DNA of 33,971 nt from a virus. The notes under the pieces were generated by a model. That model was not told the DNA's origin. It saw only the letters and a program-made list of their open reading frames with translations, and searched no databases. The DNA lies in IMG/VR virus record IMGVR_UViG_3300019884_000009, positions 1 through 33,971 of that record. The stretch is one strand, 5' to 3'. Below are positions 16,858 through 25,918 of this stretch, in pieces (the first letter of the stretch is position 1; each line of letters opens with the position of its first letter). Both the position numbers and the translations under genes were made by a program.

Positions 16858-18204
16858 ATGGGACTACCATTACCTAGAGTTATTCCTGATGTTGGGCCTG
16901 GAGGAGGTCTTGTGACTGCTATGGGGGGAATAAACTCTCTGGCTAATAATATGCTTCTTCGTAAGATAAACCAGGTAAAAGCTCAATATGCTCCTTTGAC
17001 AACTCAGGCAGAAGCAGCATCTAAACTTGCCTATGCTAATTTAATGGGGCCTCAATTTTTAGCAAAAATTATGGGCAATGATTCTGCGTTAGCAAATATG
17101 AGTGAAGATCAAAAAAAAGCAGCGCTTCAAAAGATTTATCAGGCTGGCAGCGGACAGGGCGGTATGAATGCTTTTAATCAAATGTCCCAGCCTAATGGTA
17201 TATCCTCTGGAGTCGGGCAGCCTTCAACTAACTCACTTTCAGGATGGTTCGCTGATAAACTGAAGAATGCTTTTGGTCAGAATCAGCAAGGACAGCAACA
17301 AAATCCATTTGCACAAATCGCGCAAATGAGTGGTCAACAGTCAATTCCCCCACAGCAAATGGCGCCCCAAGCAATGCCTACACAGGCTATGCCTTCAAAA
17401 AGGCCTGCTGGTGGAGTAACGCTAGAGGGCGAGCAATGGTATGACAAAAATGGGGCTCCAGTTTACGAAGAAGAGGCAGGGGGGGCTGGTCAGTCTCCAA
17501 TGGATCTTACTCTTACTGGTGGACAAGATCCTGTAAGACAGCCAACTTATGCAGAAAATACTGGGCAATACAAGGGAACTGTTGAGGAAGGGAAAGAGCT
17601 TGGTAAAATTAGGGCGAAATCCATTGATGATCTTGATCAACAATATCAACAAGCTGTTCAGGCAGAGGTTCCAGTTGACCATCTTATAGATATGACTCAA
17701 AACCCCATATTTCAACAAATGCGCAGTAAAGTTCCTTTCTTTCAAGATAAGCAGTTAGATGTCCTTTCAAAAATTGGAACCCCAGAGGAACAAAAATTGG
17801 TGGGTGATTTTATAACAACCACCACCAATGCTGTGGCAAACACTGTTAATTCATTTAGAGGAAGAATTCTAGATAAAGAAATTGGTATGGCAAATCAGAT
17901 GAAGATTGCTCCAAAAGATACGTGGAATGCGATGTTAGGCAAATTATCTTCAATTAAAACATTTAATGAGATGACCAAGCAGCGTTCCATTATTGCCTCT
18001 CAATTGATGCAAAAACAGCATCTAAATAGAGGCGAGGCAATAGAAAAAGCTGATAAACAGATTGATGCAAAATCAATAAGAAATAACGTAGAGGCCCAAT
18101 TAAATCCAAAACCCACGGATGAAGACATTAGTTATATGGCTCAGAAATATAATATTTCTACTGCGGAAGTGAAAAAGCGCTTGAAAGCAAAGGGGTCATT
18201 ATAA
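16858..18204 (+). CDS. Ejection protein, gp20-like
   Basis: The 448-aa protein has a Gly-rich N-terminus, a helical Ala-rich region, a Gln/Pro/Met-rich linker (about 140-180, QQSIPPQQMAPQAMPTQAM) and a long helical C-terminal half. P22 gp20 is 471 aa and also sits second in the trio. No enzymatic motif is visible. Its stop overlaps the next start by one base (TAATGG). Confidence 0.65.
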   Translation: MGLPLPRVIPDVGPGGGLVTAMGGINSLANNMLLRKINQVKAQYAPLTTQAEAASKLAYANLMGPQFLAKIMGNDSALANMSEDQKKAALQKIYQAGSGQGGMNAFNQMSQPNGISSGVGQPSTNSLSGWFADKLKNAFGQNQQGQQQNPFAQIAQMSGQQSIPPQQMAPQAMPTQAMPSKRPAGGVTLEGEQWYDKNGAPVYEEEAGGAGQSPMDLTLTGGQDPVRQPTYAENTGQYKGTVEEGKELGKIRAKSIDDLDQQYQQAVQAEVPVDHLIDMTQNPIFQQMRSKVPFFQDKQLDVLSKIGTPEEQKLVGDFITTTTNAVANTVNSFRGRILDKEIGMANQMKIAPKDTWNAMLGKLSSIKTFNEMTKQRSIIASQLMQKQHLNRGEAIEKADKQIDAKSIRNNVEAQLNPKPTDEDISYMAQKYNISTAEVKKRLKAKGSL

Positions 18205-19403
18205 TGGCTCGAGACTTTCTTTCGGATGACTTTAAAACACAACAACTAACTCAATCTTCTAGCCGTGATTTTTTGCAGGAACCTGAATCAGAAAGTTTTA
18301 GTCAGGCTGCAAAGCTTGCCATCCCAAGAATAGAAGAAGATTTATACCGCAAAGCATATCAGGCCTTTCAAAAAACACCTGAATATTTAGAAACAGCTAA
18401 ATCTGAAGTTCCAGGCATGTTAAATCCATTAAGTTTTCACCCGCTTAACAGAGGAAAACAATTACTAGCTGGTCTTGCTGAAGGGGGACATCAATTATTA
18501 AATACCCCTCATGATATAGCTGATTATGCAGCCAATAGACTAAATCTCATTCCTAAATCATTTGCTGAACAAGTTCCATATCAAAAAGATATTTCTGGAG
18601 ACATTAATCAATTGCTTGGCAAGCCCAATGCTCCTGGTGAAGCCTTGGCAAGGGGTGTAGGAAGGAATGCTCTTAGTATTATCCCTGCAACAAAAGCAGC
18701 TGCTGCTTTAAACCCACTTAACTTGACAGCAAAGAATATTGCTAAAGATGTTCTGAAGGCTGAGAAAAATCAAGTTGAATCCCATGGAAAAAGATACGAT
18801 TCAATTTGGAATGAAGCTGAAAAAACTGGATTTAATCAGGTTCCAGTAAATCAAAATCTATTGTCTAACAATTTATCTACTATTGAAAAATATAAAACAC
18901 CACGTGAATACAAATCCCTAGAAAATTTCATTTTAGAACCCACTCTTCAAAATGCACAAAAAGCACAAAGTGATATGGGTGTTATGCATAGAAAATTAGA
19001 GGAAAAATCTCGATCAGGCTCTTTAACATCTGAAGAGCAAGCACTGCATAAGGCTGCGTTAGAATCTGAAAAACATATTGAGGACAATATGTTTAAAGAT
19101 AATCTAGGCAATACTCATGATGAACTGGCTGATAAATATAAGACTTTAACTAATAGTTACAGAGAAAATGTTGTCCCATATAAATACAATGAGGCAATTC
19201 AAAAGTACAAAGCAAAAGAAATGCTGCCTAATGAGCTTGTAAATTCTTTATCTAAAGGTGAATTTGCAGCAAAAAAAGGCTCACAACATCCTGAGATTTG
19301 GTTAAGAAATAATGTGGGCAAAATTGGAACAGGATTGGGTTTGTTGGGAGGTGGCTCATGGTTATGGGATCATATATTTGGCAATCAAACTACTAGAAAA
19401 TAA
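18204..19403 (+). CDS. Ejection protein, gp16-like
   Basis: The 399-aa, largely helical protein begins ARDFLSDDF and ends with a Gly-rich membrane-like segment (GKIGTGLGLLGGGSWLWDHIFG). It is third in the ejection cassette; P22 gp16 is longer (609 aa). Function is inferred from order and composition, not from a conserved catalytic site. Confidence 0.6.
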   Translation: MARDFLSDDFKTQQLTQSSSRDFLQEPESESFSQAAKLAIPRIEEDLYRKAYQAFQKTPEYLETAKSEVPGMLNPLSFHPLNRGKQLLAGLAEGGHQLLNTPHDIADYAANRLNLIPKSFAEQVPYQKDISGDINQLLGKPNAPGEALARGVGRNALSIIPATKAAAALNPLNLTAKNIAKDVLKAEKNQVESHGKRYDSIWNEAEKTGFNQVPVNQNLLSNNLSTIEKYKTPREYKSLENFILEPTLQNAQKAQSDMGVMHRKLEEKSRSGSLTSEEQALHKAALESEKHIEDNMFKDNLGNTHDELADKYKTLTNSYRENVVPYKYNEAIQKYKAKEMLPNELVNSLSKGEFAAKKGSQHPEIWLRNNVGKIGTGLGLLGGGSWLWDHIFGNQTTRK

Positions 19404-19410
19404 ATAATAT

Positions 19411-19427
19411 TTCACAAGGAATGTGAA
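19411..19427 (+). promoter_or_regulatory. Small hairpin with ribosome site in its loop
   Basis: TTCAC (19411-19415) and GTGAA (19423-19427) flank AAGGAAT, which is the ribosome site of the fibre gene starting at 19430. The 5-bp stem presents the site in its loop, like the AGGA loop before the coat gene. Confidence 0.4.
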
Positions 19428-19429
19428 TA

Positions 19430-21019
19430 ATGGCAATAACATATACATTAGCTCCGATACCCAAATGGGTGCTAATTAACAACGAAGGTACTGTTGCAGG
19501 TGGCGCTAAGCTTTACACCTATCGTTCGTTAAATAAAATTCAACAAAAAATTGTCTTTCAAGATCCGGGCGGCACAATTCCCTGGACTAACCCAATTATA
19601 TTTGATTTAAACGGCGTGCAAGGACCATTTTATTGGCAAGTTGATAGTGCGGACTTGTCTGACACTTACTATCTTGAAGCCTATGACTCAGATGACAATC
19701 TGCTATGGACATTAGACGATTATTTTCCTCCAGGAACGGGAGGAGGTGGAAACGTCACAACTTATATACCACTTACGAACTACATTGCCAATAATCAGTT
19801 TATTGACCATATTGATGATAGTGCAGCCCCTGCAAACTTAACCAATACTATAATAGCTCCATCAAATCATAAAGGATTTACTCCAGCTTTAATTAACCCT
19901 ATTGTTGGGACAAACGGGGTTGTTGGGCCTGACATTCGATTTGTAAAGAATAATACAGGCCTTTCTTCAGACGATATAACCTTCCCTTTGTTTGCACTGG
20001 CAAGCGCCCCATTAATTGGAGATGTAACCCCGGTTGATTATGTGCGTTATCAATGCACCACAAGTCCCGCAGGAGAAACATATAAGGCATTCCAATTTCC
20101 TATTTCTCAAAAAATCAAGAATCTGGCTAATCAAGCAATGACCTTTAAAGTCTGGGCAAGAGTTACTGCGACTCCTGTGACATTAACAGTCTACGTTCGT
20201 CAATATTTTGGTTCAGGAACAGCTGCAAGTGCTGAAGTCCGCACATCAGTAGGAACTTTGCCATTAACTACAACATGGACTCATTTTAATGTGTCTCTGG
20301 TTATTCCTGATGTTGCTGGTAAATCAATTGGGACTCCAGGATTACAAACAGATGATGATGCTCTTTATATGCAGCTTGAAATGCCACTAGGAACACCTTC
20401 TGATGTGTTATTCACTAAGCCAACCCTTTATTTAGGTACTATTGATCCAAATTTAGATTTTCAAAATTACGACCAAATCAACTCCATAAATTCAACACCT
20501 AGAACAGGTGATATCAAAACAAGTCTGTCTTCCTCTGCGCCAAGAGGCTGGGTAGCTATGAACGATGGCTCTATTGGCAATGTGGGTTCAGCTGCTACTA
20601 ATCGTGCCAATGCCGATACTTTCCAATTATATAAAACCATTTGGGATGGGGTTATTGATACCTGGGCTCCAGTTTCCACAGGACGCGGAGCAACAGCAGT
20701 TGCAGATTTCCTGGCAGGTAAAAGATTGACATTACCGAGATCTTTAGGGCGTGCAATGGCAGGAGCAGGTCATGGCTCTGGATTAACTGCGCGTGTACTT
20801 GGGGAATGGTTAGGTGCACAAACCCATACATTATTAGTAACAGAAGTGCCTAATCGAGTTCCGGTTGCGTCAAGTTCTGCCTTTTCAACCCAGGGGGTTC
20901 GAACTGATATACAAGATACTTTTGTTCCTGGCGGGGCTGTCACTTGGGCTGGAGGAGGCGGGTCTGCCTTTAATATCATGCAGCCTACTAGTTTCATGAA
21001 CGTATTTATCAAGCTTTAA
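19430..21019 (+). CDS. Tail fibre / spike with collar-type C-terminus
   Basis: The 529-aa protein starts with a domain I recognise from podovirus fibres (PIPKWVLINNEGTVAGGAKLY..QDPGGTIPWTNPI), probably the virion-binding part. A beta-rich module resembling a carbohydrate-binding fold follows (about 170-345). The C-terminal part resembles a phage tail-collar domain (APRGWVAMNDG, then GEWLGAQTHTLLVTEVP and NIMQPTSFMNVFIKL). It is the first gene of the receptor-binding region. Confidence 0.8.
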   Translation: MAITYTLAPIPKWVLINNEGTVAGGAKLYTYRSLNKIQQKIVFQDPGGTIPWTNPIIFDLNGVQGPFYWQVDSADLSDTYYLEAYDSDDNLLWTLDDYFPPGTGGGGNVTTYIPLTNYIANNQFIDHIDDSAAPANLTNTIIAPSNHKGFTPALINPIVGTNGVVGPDIRFVKNNTGLSSDDITFPLFALASAPLIGDVTPVDYVRYQCTTSPAGETYKAFQFPISQKIKNLANQAMTFKVWARVTATPVTLTVYVRQYFGSGTAASAEVRTSVGTLPLTTTWTHFNVSLVIPDVAGKSIGTPGLQTDDDALYMQLEMPLGTPSDVLFTKPTLYLGTIDPNLDFQNYDQINSINSTPRTGDIKTSLSSSAPRGWVAMNDGSIGNVGSAATNRANADTFQLYKTIWDGVIDTWAPVSTGRGATAVADFLAGKRLTLPRSLGRAMAGAGHGSGLTARVLGEWLGAQTHTLLVTEVPNRVPVASSSAFSTQGVRTDIQDTFVPGGAVTWAGGGGSAFNIMQPTSFMNVFIKL

Positions 21020-21033
21020 TTAAGGAGCAAAAC

Positions 21034-21336
21034 ATGGCAGTTCAATTAGTAAATGTTCCAGCTTTAGACCCAAATGCATATACAGGTCCAACACGTGTCA
21101 TGGCAGGTGTTGCGCGCACAGGTGATGTCACAGTCAACACAATGTATGGGGCAAATGGTTCAGTAGAATTCGCACGCTGGTTGTACGTTGGCGTGACAGG
21201 TAACGTCTCTTATAGGAAGTGGGACGGTACAGATCAGACTCTTATCGGGTTGGCAGCAGGTGTTTGGCATCCAGTATTTTCCATTATGGTTAATAGTGCA
21301 GGAACAACAGCAACCAGCGTGGTATGGGGAAGTTAG
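21034..21336 (+). CDS. Small beta-rich tail-region protein
   Basis: A 100-aa ORF lies behind AAGGAGCAAAAC. It is uncharged and Thr/Val/Gly-rich (TGDVTVNTMYGANGSVEFARW), like small head or tail decoration proteins. There is no family match by eye. Its stop lies inside a 16-bp perfect palindrome (21329-21344). Confidence 0.7.
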   Translation: MAVQLVNVPALDPNAYTGPTRVMAGVARTGDVTVNTMYGANGSVEFARWLYVGVTGNVSYRKWDGTDQTLIGLAAGVWHPVFSIMVNSAGTTATSVVWGS

Positions 21337-21360
21337 CTAACTTCAAAATGTAATATTACA
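21329..21360. promoter_or_regulatory. Two adjacent perfect palindromes
   Basis: A 16-bp palindrome (21329-21344, GAAGTTAG and its complement) is followed by a 12-bp palindrome TGTAATATTACA (21349-21360), just before the ribosome site of the next fibre gene. They could form hairpins in mRNA or bind a dimeric protein; no T-run supports termination. Confidence 0.4.
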
Positions 21361-21378
21361 ATTAAAAGGAATTAATAA

Positions 21379-22665
21379 ATGACAACTCAAATCTCGCAAA
21401 CTGTTTTTTCTCCATGGCTAACACCTGTTCGTGTGGTGTCAACCTCAAACATAGCAGGATCTTATTATAATGGTCCTGCAAATGATGGCAATCAAGCAAC
21501 ACTAACAATTGCAGCATCATCACTAACTATTGATAGCGTTGTATGCGTTGTAGGGGACCGTGTACTTCTTCAAACACAAACCAACACTTATGAGCAGGGT
21601 ATTTATATTGTTGATAGCATTGGATCTACTGTTGTATTGCAACGTGCAGCTGATCAACAAAGCCTTGAGCAAATAAAAGCAGGACAATATGTATCAGTAG
21701 GTGCAGGTTCTGTTAATGCAGGAAACGTGTACAGCATTGTAGAGCCATTGCCTGCAATTTTGGGTATCAATGCTCTTGTTGTTAATGCCGATCCATCTGC
21801 TGGAGGTGTCGCATTCTCTGGTGGCGCATCTACTGCAAATGCTTTAGCTGTTTTCTCTAATGCATCAGGCGATATAAAAGCCGCAACCACTACCACAACT
21901 TTAGGTCAATCACTAGCGGTAACTGGATCTGTTACGGCATCAACAAGCATCACTGCCACGGGTGGTCCAATCACTTCGGGCTCTTCAGGTGATGCGGGAA
22001 CTTTCATATCCTTCCCTGCAACAGCAACTAATGGAACATTAATCGTTGCTGCTGCTAATGCTGGTGGCGCCTTTAATACCACACTTAGCAACGGCACAAT
22101 GGGTCAGTCAAGCGTTCTAACCTTCCCAGATCCAGGCGCTGCTACTGCAAATGTATTGTTAGATACAGGTGCTGCAAACATCCTTGCCATGCAACAATTT
22201 GTTGGTATCAATAGTGTTCTTACCTTCGGTACTGGTACTTGGACAACCACTCGTATTGCGCAAGGTAACTACGTATCAAGACATACTGCAGGTGATGAGA
22301 CTTCAATCATTGGAGTGGATATTACGCCTCAGATCCGAGTCGCTGCTTCAAAGGGATGGAGATTAGACAGCTTTGATTACATCTACTCCATTGGGACTCT
22401 AGCAATGGATGCACATACTGCAACGTTAGATAGGATTGCCTATGCAAATAACGTGGCTGTCTCTGTGACTTCCATTACAATTACAGCAACTCTTGCAACA
22501 GCAACTCAATCAAATCCATATCTAACCAACTGTACTGTTACAACGCCTGCATTTGATGTAACAGCAGATAGTAAGTACGTGATAGAAATTACAGCAAACA
22601 ATGCTGCAACGACTGATTATGACTTCTATGGAATTATGCTTAGATTTTCTCAAACAATCGCGTAA
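21379..22665 (+). CDS. Tail fibre-like protein
   Basis: The 428-aa, Ala/Ser/Thr-rich protein has an N-terminal segment about 140 aa long with VGDRVLLQTQTNTYEQGIY, a short motif seen in phage tail proteins that begin with a surface-attachment module. A repetitive shaft-like middle and a C-terminal beta domain (from about 290) follow. It likely forms part of a trimeric fibre. The receptor is unknown. Confidence 0.65.
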   Translation: MTTQISQTVFSPWLTPVRVVSTSNIAGSYYNGPANDGNQATLTIAASSLTIDSVVCVVGDRVLLQTQTNTYEQGIYIVDSIGSTVVLQRAADQQSLEQIKAGQYVSVGAGSVNAGNVYSIVEPLPAILGINALVVNADPSAGGVAFSGGASTANALAVFSNASGDIKAATTTTTLGQSLAVTGSVTASTSITATGGPITSGSSGDAGTFISFPATATNGTLIVAAANAGGAFNTTLSNGTMGQSSVLTFPDPGAATANVLLDTGAANILAMQQFVGINSVLTFGTGTWTTTRIAQGNYVSRHTAGDETSIIGVDITPQIRVAASKGWRLDSFDYIYSIGTLAMDAHTATLDRIAYANNVAVSVTSITITATLATATQSNPYLTNCTVTTPAFDVTADSKYVIEITANNAATTDYDFYGIMLRFSQTIA

Positions 22666-22672
22666 GAGTGAA

Positions 22673-22697
22673 GAGGGGTTTAGGCCCCTCATTATTT
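22673..22697 (+). terminator. Possible intrinsic terminator after fibre gene
   Basis: GAGGGG (22673-22678) pairs with CCCCTC (22685-22690) around TTTAGG, followed by ATTATTT. The stem is good but the U-tract is short and broken, so termination may be partial. Confidence 0.5.
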
Positions 22698-22711
22698 AAA
22701 AGGAACTATTA

Positions 22712-22855
22712 ATGCAAGGTGCTTATGGTGGTTTGATTATTGTCATTTTATATGGAGGCGGCAGTGCCTTTCCTCCGTCGGAATTTTATCTAATAACTCA
22801 AGATAATTTAGACATAATGACCCAAACATCCGACAGAATTTTGGTACAGGAGTAA
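22712..22855 (+). CDS. Small 47-aa hypothetical protein
   Basis: The ORF begins with ATG behind AAAAGGAAC and ends so that its last codons CAGGAG supply the ribosome site of the next fibre gene. The N-terminus is hydrophobic (GGLIIVILYGGGS) and the rest polar. It could be a short tail or membrane peptide; no family is recognised. Confidence 0.5.
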   Translation: MQGAYGGLIIVILYGGGSAFPPSEFYLITQDNLDIMTQTSDRILVQE

Positions 22856-22861
22856 CATAAA

Positions 22862-24661
22862 ATGGCGGGCGTGAAAATTTCTGATTTACCAGCAGCCCCA
22901 TCGGCACTATTGACCGATGTGTTTCCTGTCGATCAACTTCCGGGACCTATAACCTACAAAGAATCAAATTCTCAGCTTTTAACCTTATTTAAAGCCAATG
23001 GCGAGGCGCTAACTAGAGTAAATGATACTAATGTCACAATGACATTAGGCGGTACGCCTACAACAGCCTTATTTAATGCTACAAGCATGACATTAGGTTG
23101 GACTGGTCAGCTTTCTGTGCCAAGAGGCGGCACAGGAAACAGTACATTTACAGCTTATTCCGTTATTTGTGCAGGTACTACAGCAACTGGAGCATTTCAA
23201 AATGTGTCTGGACTAGGAACAGCGGGTGAGCAGCTAACATCAAATGGACCCGGCATGCTGCCTACATGGCAGACTGGCACGGCTGTAACACCAGCAGCAT
23301 TAACTAGGGTTGATGATACTAACGTAACGCTAACTTTGGGTGGTACTCCAACCACCGCTCTCTTGCAAGCTACAAGTATAACGGCTGGATGGGCAGGTCA
23401 ACTAAGTTTGGCCCGAGGAGGCACAAACAAAAATATAACTCCTGATAATGGAGCTCTTGTTTATTGCGATGCTGATTCATTTGAATTATTAGCAGCTACC
23501 GCAACAGCAGGCCAAATACCACGATCCGGCTCAAATGCTGCTCCCACATGGTCCACAGCTACATATCCAGCAGCAGCTGGAACAAGTGGCAACGTTCTAA
23601 CCTCCGATGGAACAAACTGGAATTCAGCTGCAACAGCAGTTGTATCGCCACTAACGACAAAAGGCGATTTATATACTTTCACAACCGTTAATGCACGTCT
23701 TGCTGTAGGAACAATTAATGGACAGATGTTGCAAGTTAATTCCGGTGACGCGACAGGGCTTGCATGGTCAACAGCAACTTATCCGGCTACTGCAACCGAT
23801 GTAGCAAGAATATTGCGATCTGACGGAACAAACTGGGTTCAGACAACATCTACTTTTGCAGATACATATGCAGCAAGTGGATTTCTGTATGCAAATGGAG
23901 CAAATAACGTTGCAGGCCTTGCAACAGCAAATAATGGATTGCCTGTTACAAGCAATACTGGAGTACCCTCAATACTTGCAGGCCCAGGAACTACTGGAAA
24001 TATTTTACAATCCAATGCAGCTGCAGCACCAAGCTTTTCAACATCTACCTATCCTTCTACAAATGCTATTAATACTTTACTTTATGCATCATCTGCTAAT
24101 GTCATGGCTGCTCTTGCGACTGCCAATAGTGGTGTTTTAGTAACAAGTGCTGGTGGTGTGCCTAGCATAAGCTCAACACTACCTGCTTTTACAACTAGTT
24201 CAATCACATTTAGCCCAACGACGAGCGGAATTGTTGGGACAACAACTAATGATAATGCTGCTGCCGGAAGTGTGGGGGAAATAATAGAATCATCTATAGC
24301 AGATAGTTCGGCTGTAGCTCTTACATCAGGTATTACAGCAAATGTCACTAGCATCTCCTTAACTGCTGGTGACTGGGATGTATGGGGTAATGTGTGGTTT
24401 TTCCCTGCCGCAGGAACAATTCCAACAATTTGTTCTGGTGGAATTACGACAACTAGCGCAACATTTCCAACATCCCCTGCTGCTGGTGCTGTATTTCAAG
24501 TTGGTGCAACTTTTCCCGCTAGCCTAAAACAAGGATTTTCTGCCGGAAAGAGACGAATTTCTATTTCAGGGACCACTACTGTATATTTAGTTGGATTTTG
24601 TGTTTTTTCAGTGAGTACTCTTGGTGCCTATGGATATCTAGGAGCAAGACGAGTTAGATGA
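22862..24661 (+). CDS. Long tail fibre with internal repeats
   Basis: The 599-aa protein starts VKISDLPAAPSALLTDVFPV. It carries a roughly 45-aa duplication (48-93 and 146-190) ending in the RGGT motif found in many phage fibres. STATYP..SDGTNW repeats follow and then a C-terminal domain (447-599). Both the N-terminus and the last 153 residues recur in the short gene at 24888-25523. The N-terminus probably attaches to the virion and the C-terminus to the receptor, as in other fibres; this is inference. Confidence 0.75.
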   Translation: MAGVKISDLPAAPSALLTDVFPVDQLPGPITYKESNSQLLTLFKANGEALTRVNDTNVTMTLGGTPTTALFNATSMTLGWTGQLSVPRGGTGNSTFTAYSVICAGTTATGAFQNVSGLGTAGEQLTSNGPGMLPTWQTGTAVTPAALTRVDDTNVTLTLGGTPTTALLQATSITAGWAGQLSLARGGTNKNITPDNGALVYCDADSFELLAATATAGQIPRSGSNAAPTWSTATYPAAAGTSGNVLTSDGTNWNSAATAVVSPLTTKGDLYTFTTVNARLAVGTINGQMLQVNSGDATGLAWSTATYPATATDVARILRSDGTNWVQTTSTFADTYAASGFLYANGANNVAGLATANNGLPVTSNTGVPSILAGPGTTGNILQSNAAAAPSFSTSTYPSTNAINTLLYASSANVMAALATANSGVLVTSAGGVPSISSTLPAFTTSSITFSPTTSGIVGTTTNDNAAAGSVGEIIESSIADSSAVALTSGITANVTSISLTAGDWDVWGNVWFFPAAGTIPTICSGGITTTSATFPTSPAAGAVFQVGATFPASLKQGFSAGKRRISISGTTTVYLVGFCVFSVSTLGAYGYLGARRVR

Positions 24662-24687
24662 TTTTTAATTATTGAAATAGGTTTTTT

Positions 24688-24825
24688 ATGAATACATACA
24701 TTATTTTGTTTTTATCTTTAGGAGCTTTTGCTGGTGGATGTTTTATCTTACATAAGGCTTATAAGTTTTATAAATTGTATTCTGTAATTAAAGCGCACCA
24801 CGCTAGGTGCTATCCATACAAATAG
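24688..24825 (+). CDS. Small single-TM membrane protein
   Basis: The 45-aa ORF sits between two paralogous fibre genes. An N-terminal hydrophobic helix (TYIILFLSLGAFAGGCFIL) is followed by a basic tail (HKAYKFYKLY..KAHHAR). This is the size and topology of a minimal holin or a lysis helper, but no ribosome site is obvious and the role is only a suggestion. Confidence 0.5.
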   Translation: MNTYIILFLSLGAFAGGCFILHKAYKFYKLYSVIKAHHARCYPYK

Positions 24826-24887
24826 GGCCAAAATTACGCCATTGAACTTATTGAAATGACAGGCTATAAACTAAAAGGAATTAAATT

Positions 24888-25523
24888 ATGGGCGTTAAAA
24901 TAAGCAACTTACCAATTGTAGTCACACCGGCATTAACAGATGTCTTCCCTATTGTACAATCTGGAGTGACATATAAAGAAAGTGGCACTCAGTTAAGCAC
25001 TTTATTTGCTACCTCTGGTGCCAATTCTAATATCACATCAATGACCGGATTATCAAGCTTAACGTTTAGCCCAACAACAGGTGGAATCGTTGGAACAACA
25101 ACAAATGATAATGTTGATGCGGGTAAAGTTGGGGAGTTTATATCAAGTGTTATATTGGTTGCATCAGCCCTTGCAATGACAACAAATACCGCTCTTAATA
25201 TCACATCAATCTCACTCACAGCAGGTGACTGGGACGCATGGGGAACATTATGGCTTGTACCAGCTGCAGGAACAATCACAACAACAATATCAGTGGGTGT
25301 ATCTCAAACTTCGGCAACAATGCCAACAACTCCCGCCATAGGTACTTCGCACCAGCAAATAAGAGGATTGGCTACAGCAGCAACTGAAGTATGTATTTTG
25401 CAAGCGCCAACTACCAGAATCACTTTGGCAAGCACGACTACAATCTACCTTGTTGGGCTTTCAACCTTTACTACATCGACAATGGCGGGTTATGGCTCTT
25501 TATGCGCAAGAAGAGTTAGATAG
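24888..25523 (+). CDS. Short paralogue of the tail fibre
   Basis: The 211-aa protein keeps the N-terminal attachment-like segment (VKISNLPIVVTPALTDVFPI..TYKES) and the C-terminal domain (about 58-211, TFSPTTGGIVGTTTNDN through LCARRVR) of the 599-aa fibre. It lacks the roughly 390-residue repetitive shaft between them. DNA similarity is visible, for example 24209-24260 against 25068-25120. It could be a second, short-shaft receptor-binding protein or a cassette for recombination. AAAAGGAATTAAATT precedes its ATG. Confidence 0.75.
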   Translation: MGVKISNLPIVVTPALTDVFPIVQSGVTYKESGTQLSTLFATSGANSNITSMTGLSSLTFSPTTGGIVGTTTNDNVDAGKVGEFISSVILVASALAMTTNTALNITSISLTAGDWDAWGTLWLVPAAGTITTTISVGVSQTSATMPTTPAIGTSHQQIRGLATAATEVCILQAPTTRITLASTTTIYLVGLSTFTTSTMAGYGSLCARRVR

Positions 25524-25751
25524 AAAATCGGCAATGAATTCATATCCTCGGCTTTTTCTCCGCTTCATCATGGAGCTTATGCATTTTTGCAACTCTTCTT
25601 CTGTCTGAACTAACATGTTTTTTCTGCCGCCTCTATTTGAATTAAGGCCACCCCAGGAGTGACTCAAAACTATTTCATTTTGGGATTGTTTTTGTATTGT
25701 TATAGTATAATAACGTGATTTTTCTTTATTTAGCCATTGGTAAATAGACAT
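25500..25751 (-). CDS. WGR-domain protein
   Basis: The 83-aa protein consists almost wholly of a WGR-like domain: YYTITIQKQSQNEIV, then SHSWGGLNSNRGG (WGG at 33-35 in place of WGR), then a helix ending KRRKSRGYEF. WGR domains bind nucleic acid ends in PARPs and occur as single-domain proteins in bacteria and phages, with unknown roles there. GGAG lies 4-5 nt before its ATG. It ends 24 bp inside the 3' end of the opposing fibre gene. Confidence 0.7.
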   Translation of the reverse strand: MSIYQWLNKEKSRYYTITIQKQSQNEIVLSHSWGGLNSNRGGRKNMLVQTEEELQKCISSMMKRRKSRGYEFIADFLSNSSCA

Positions 25752-25884
25752 AATTCTCCATCATCTCTTCTATGGCTTCCTGCATTTCTATTATTTCGTC
25801 TTCATCCATGAAGAACTTAGGGTCTTGCACGTCTACTTCATCACCTTCGATATAAAATCTCAATATGTACGCCTTACAGCTCAA
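25726..25884 (-). CDS. Small acidic ORF upstream of the WGR gene
   Basis: A 52-aa frame (TTG 25884 start, weakly supported; no ribosome site seen) encodes an acidic product with RFYIEGDEVDVQDPKFFMDE followed by an acidic helix (IIEMQEAIEEMMENY). It overlaps the WGR start by 26 bp, suggesting coupling. The protein-like composition is the main evidence. The true start may be elsewhere in the frame. Confidence 0.45.
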   Translation of the reverse strand: MSCKAYILRFYIEGDEVDVQDPKFFMDEDEIIEMQEAIEEMMENYVYLPMAK

Positions 25885-25918
25885 AGGGTGAACATACTAC
25901 AAAATTTTAATTAATAAC

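Noticed and set aside
24688-25523. Mu-like invertible fibre segment
   Set aside because: The fibre copies are in direct, not inverted, orientation and no inverted crossover sites were seen flanking them.
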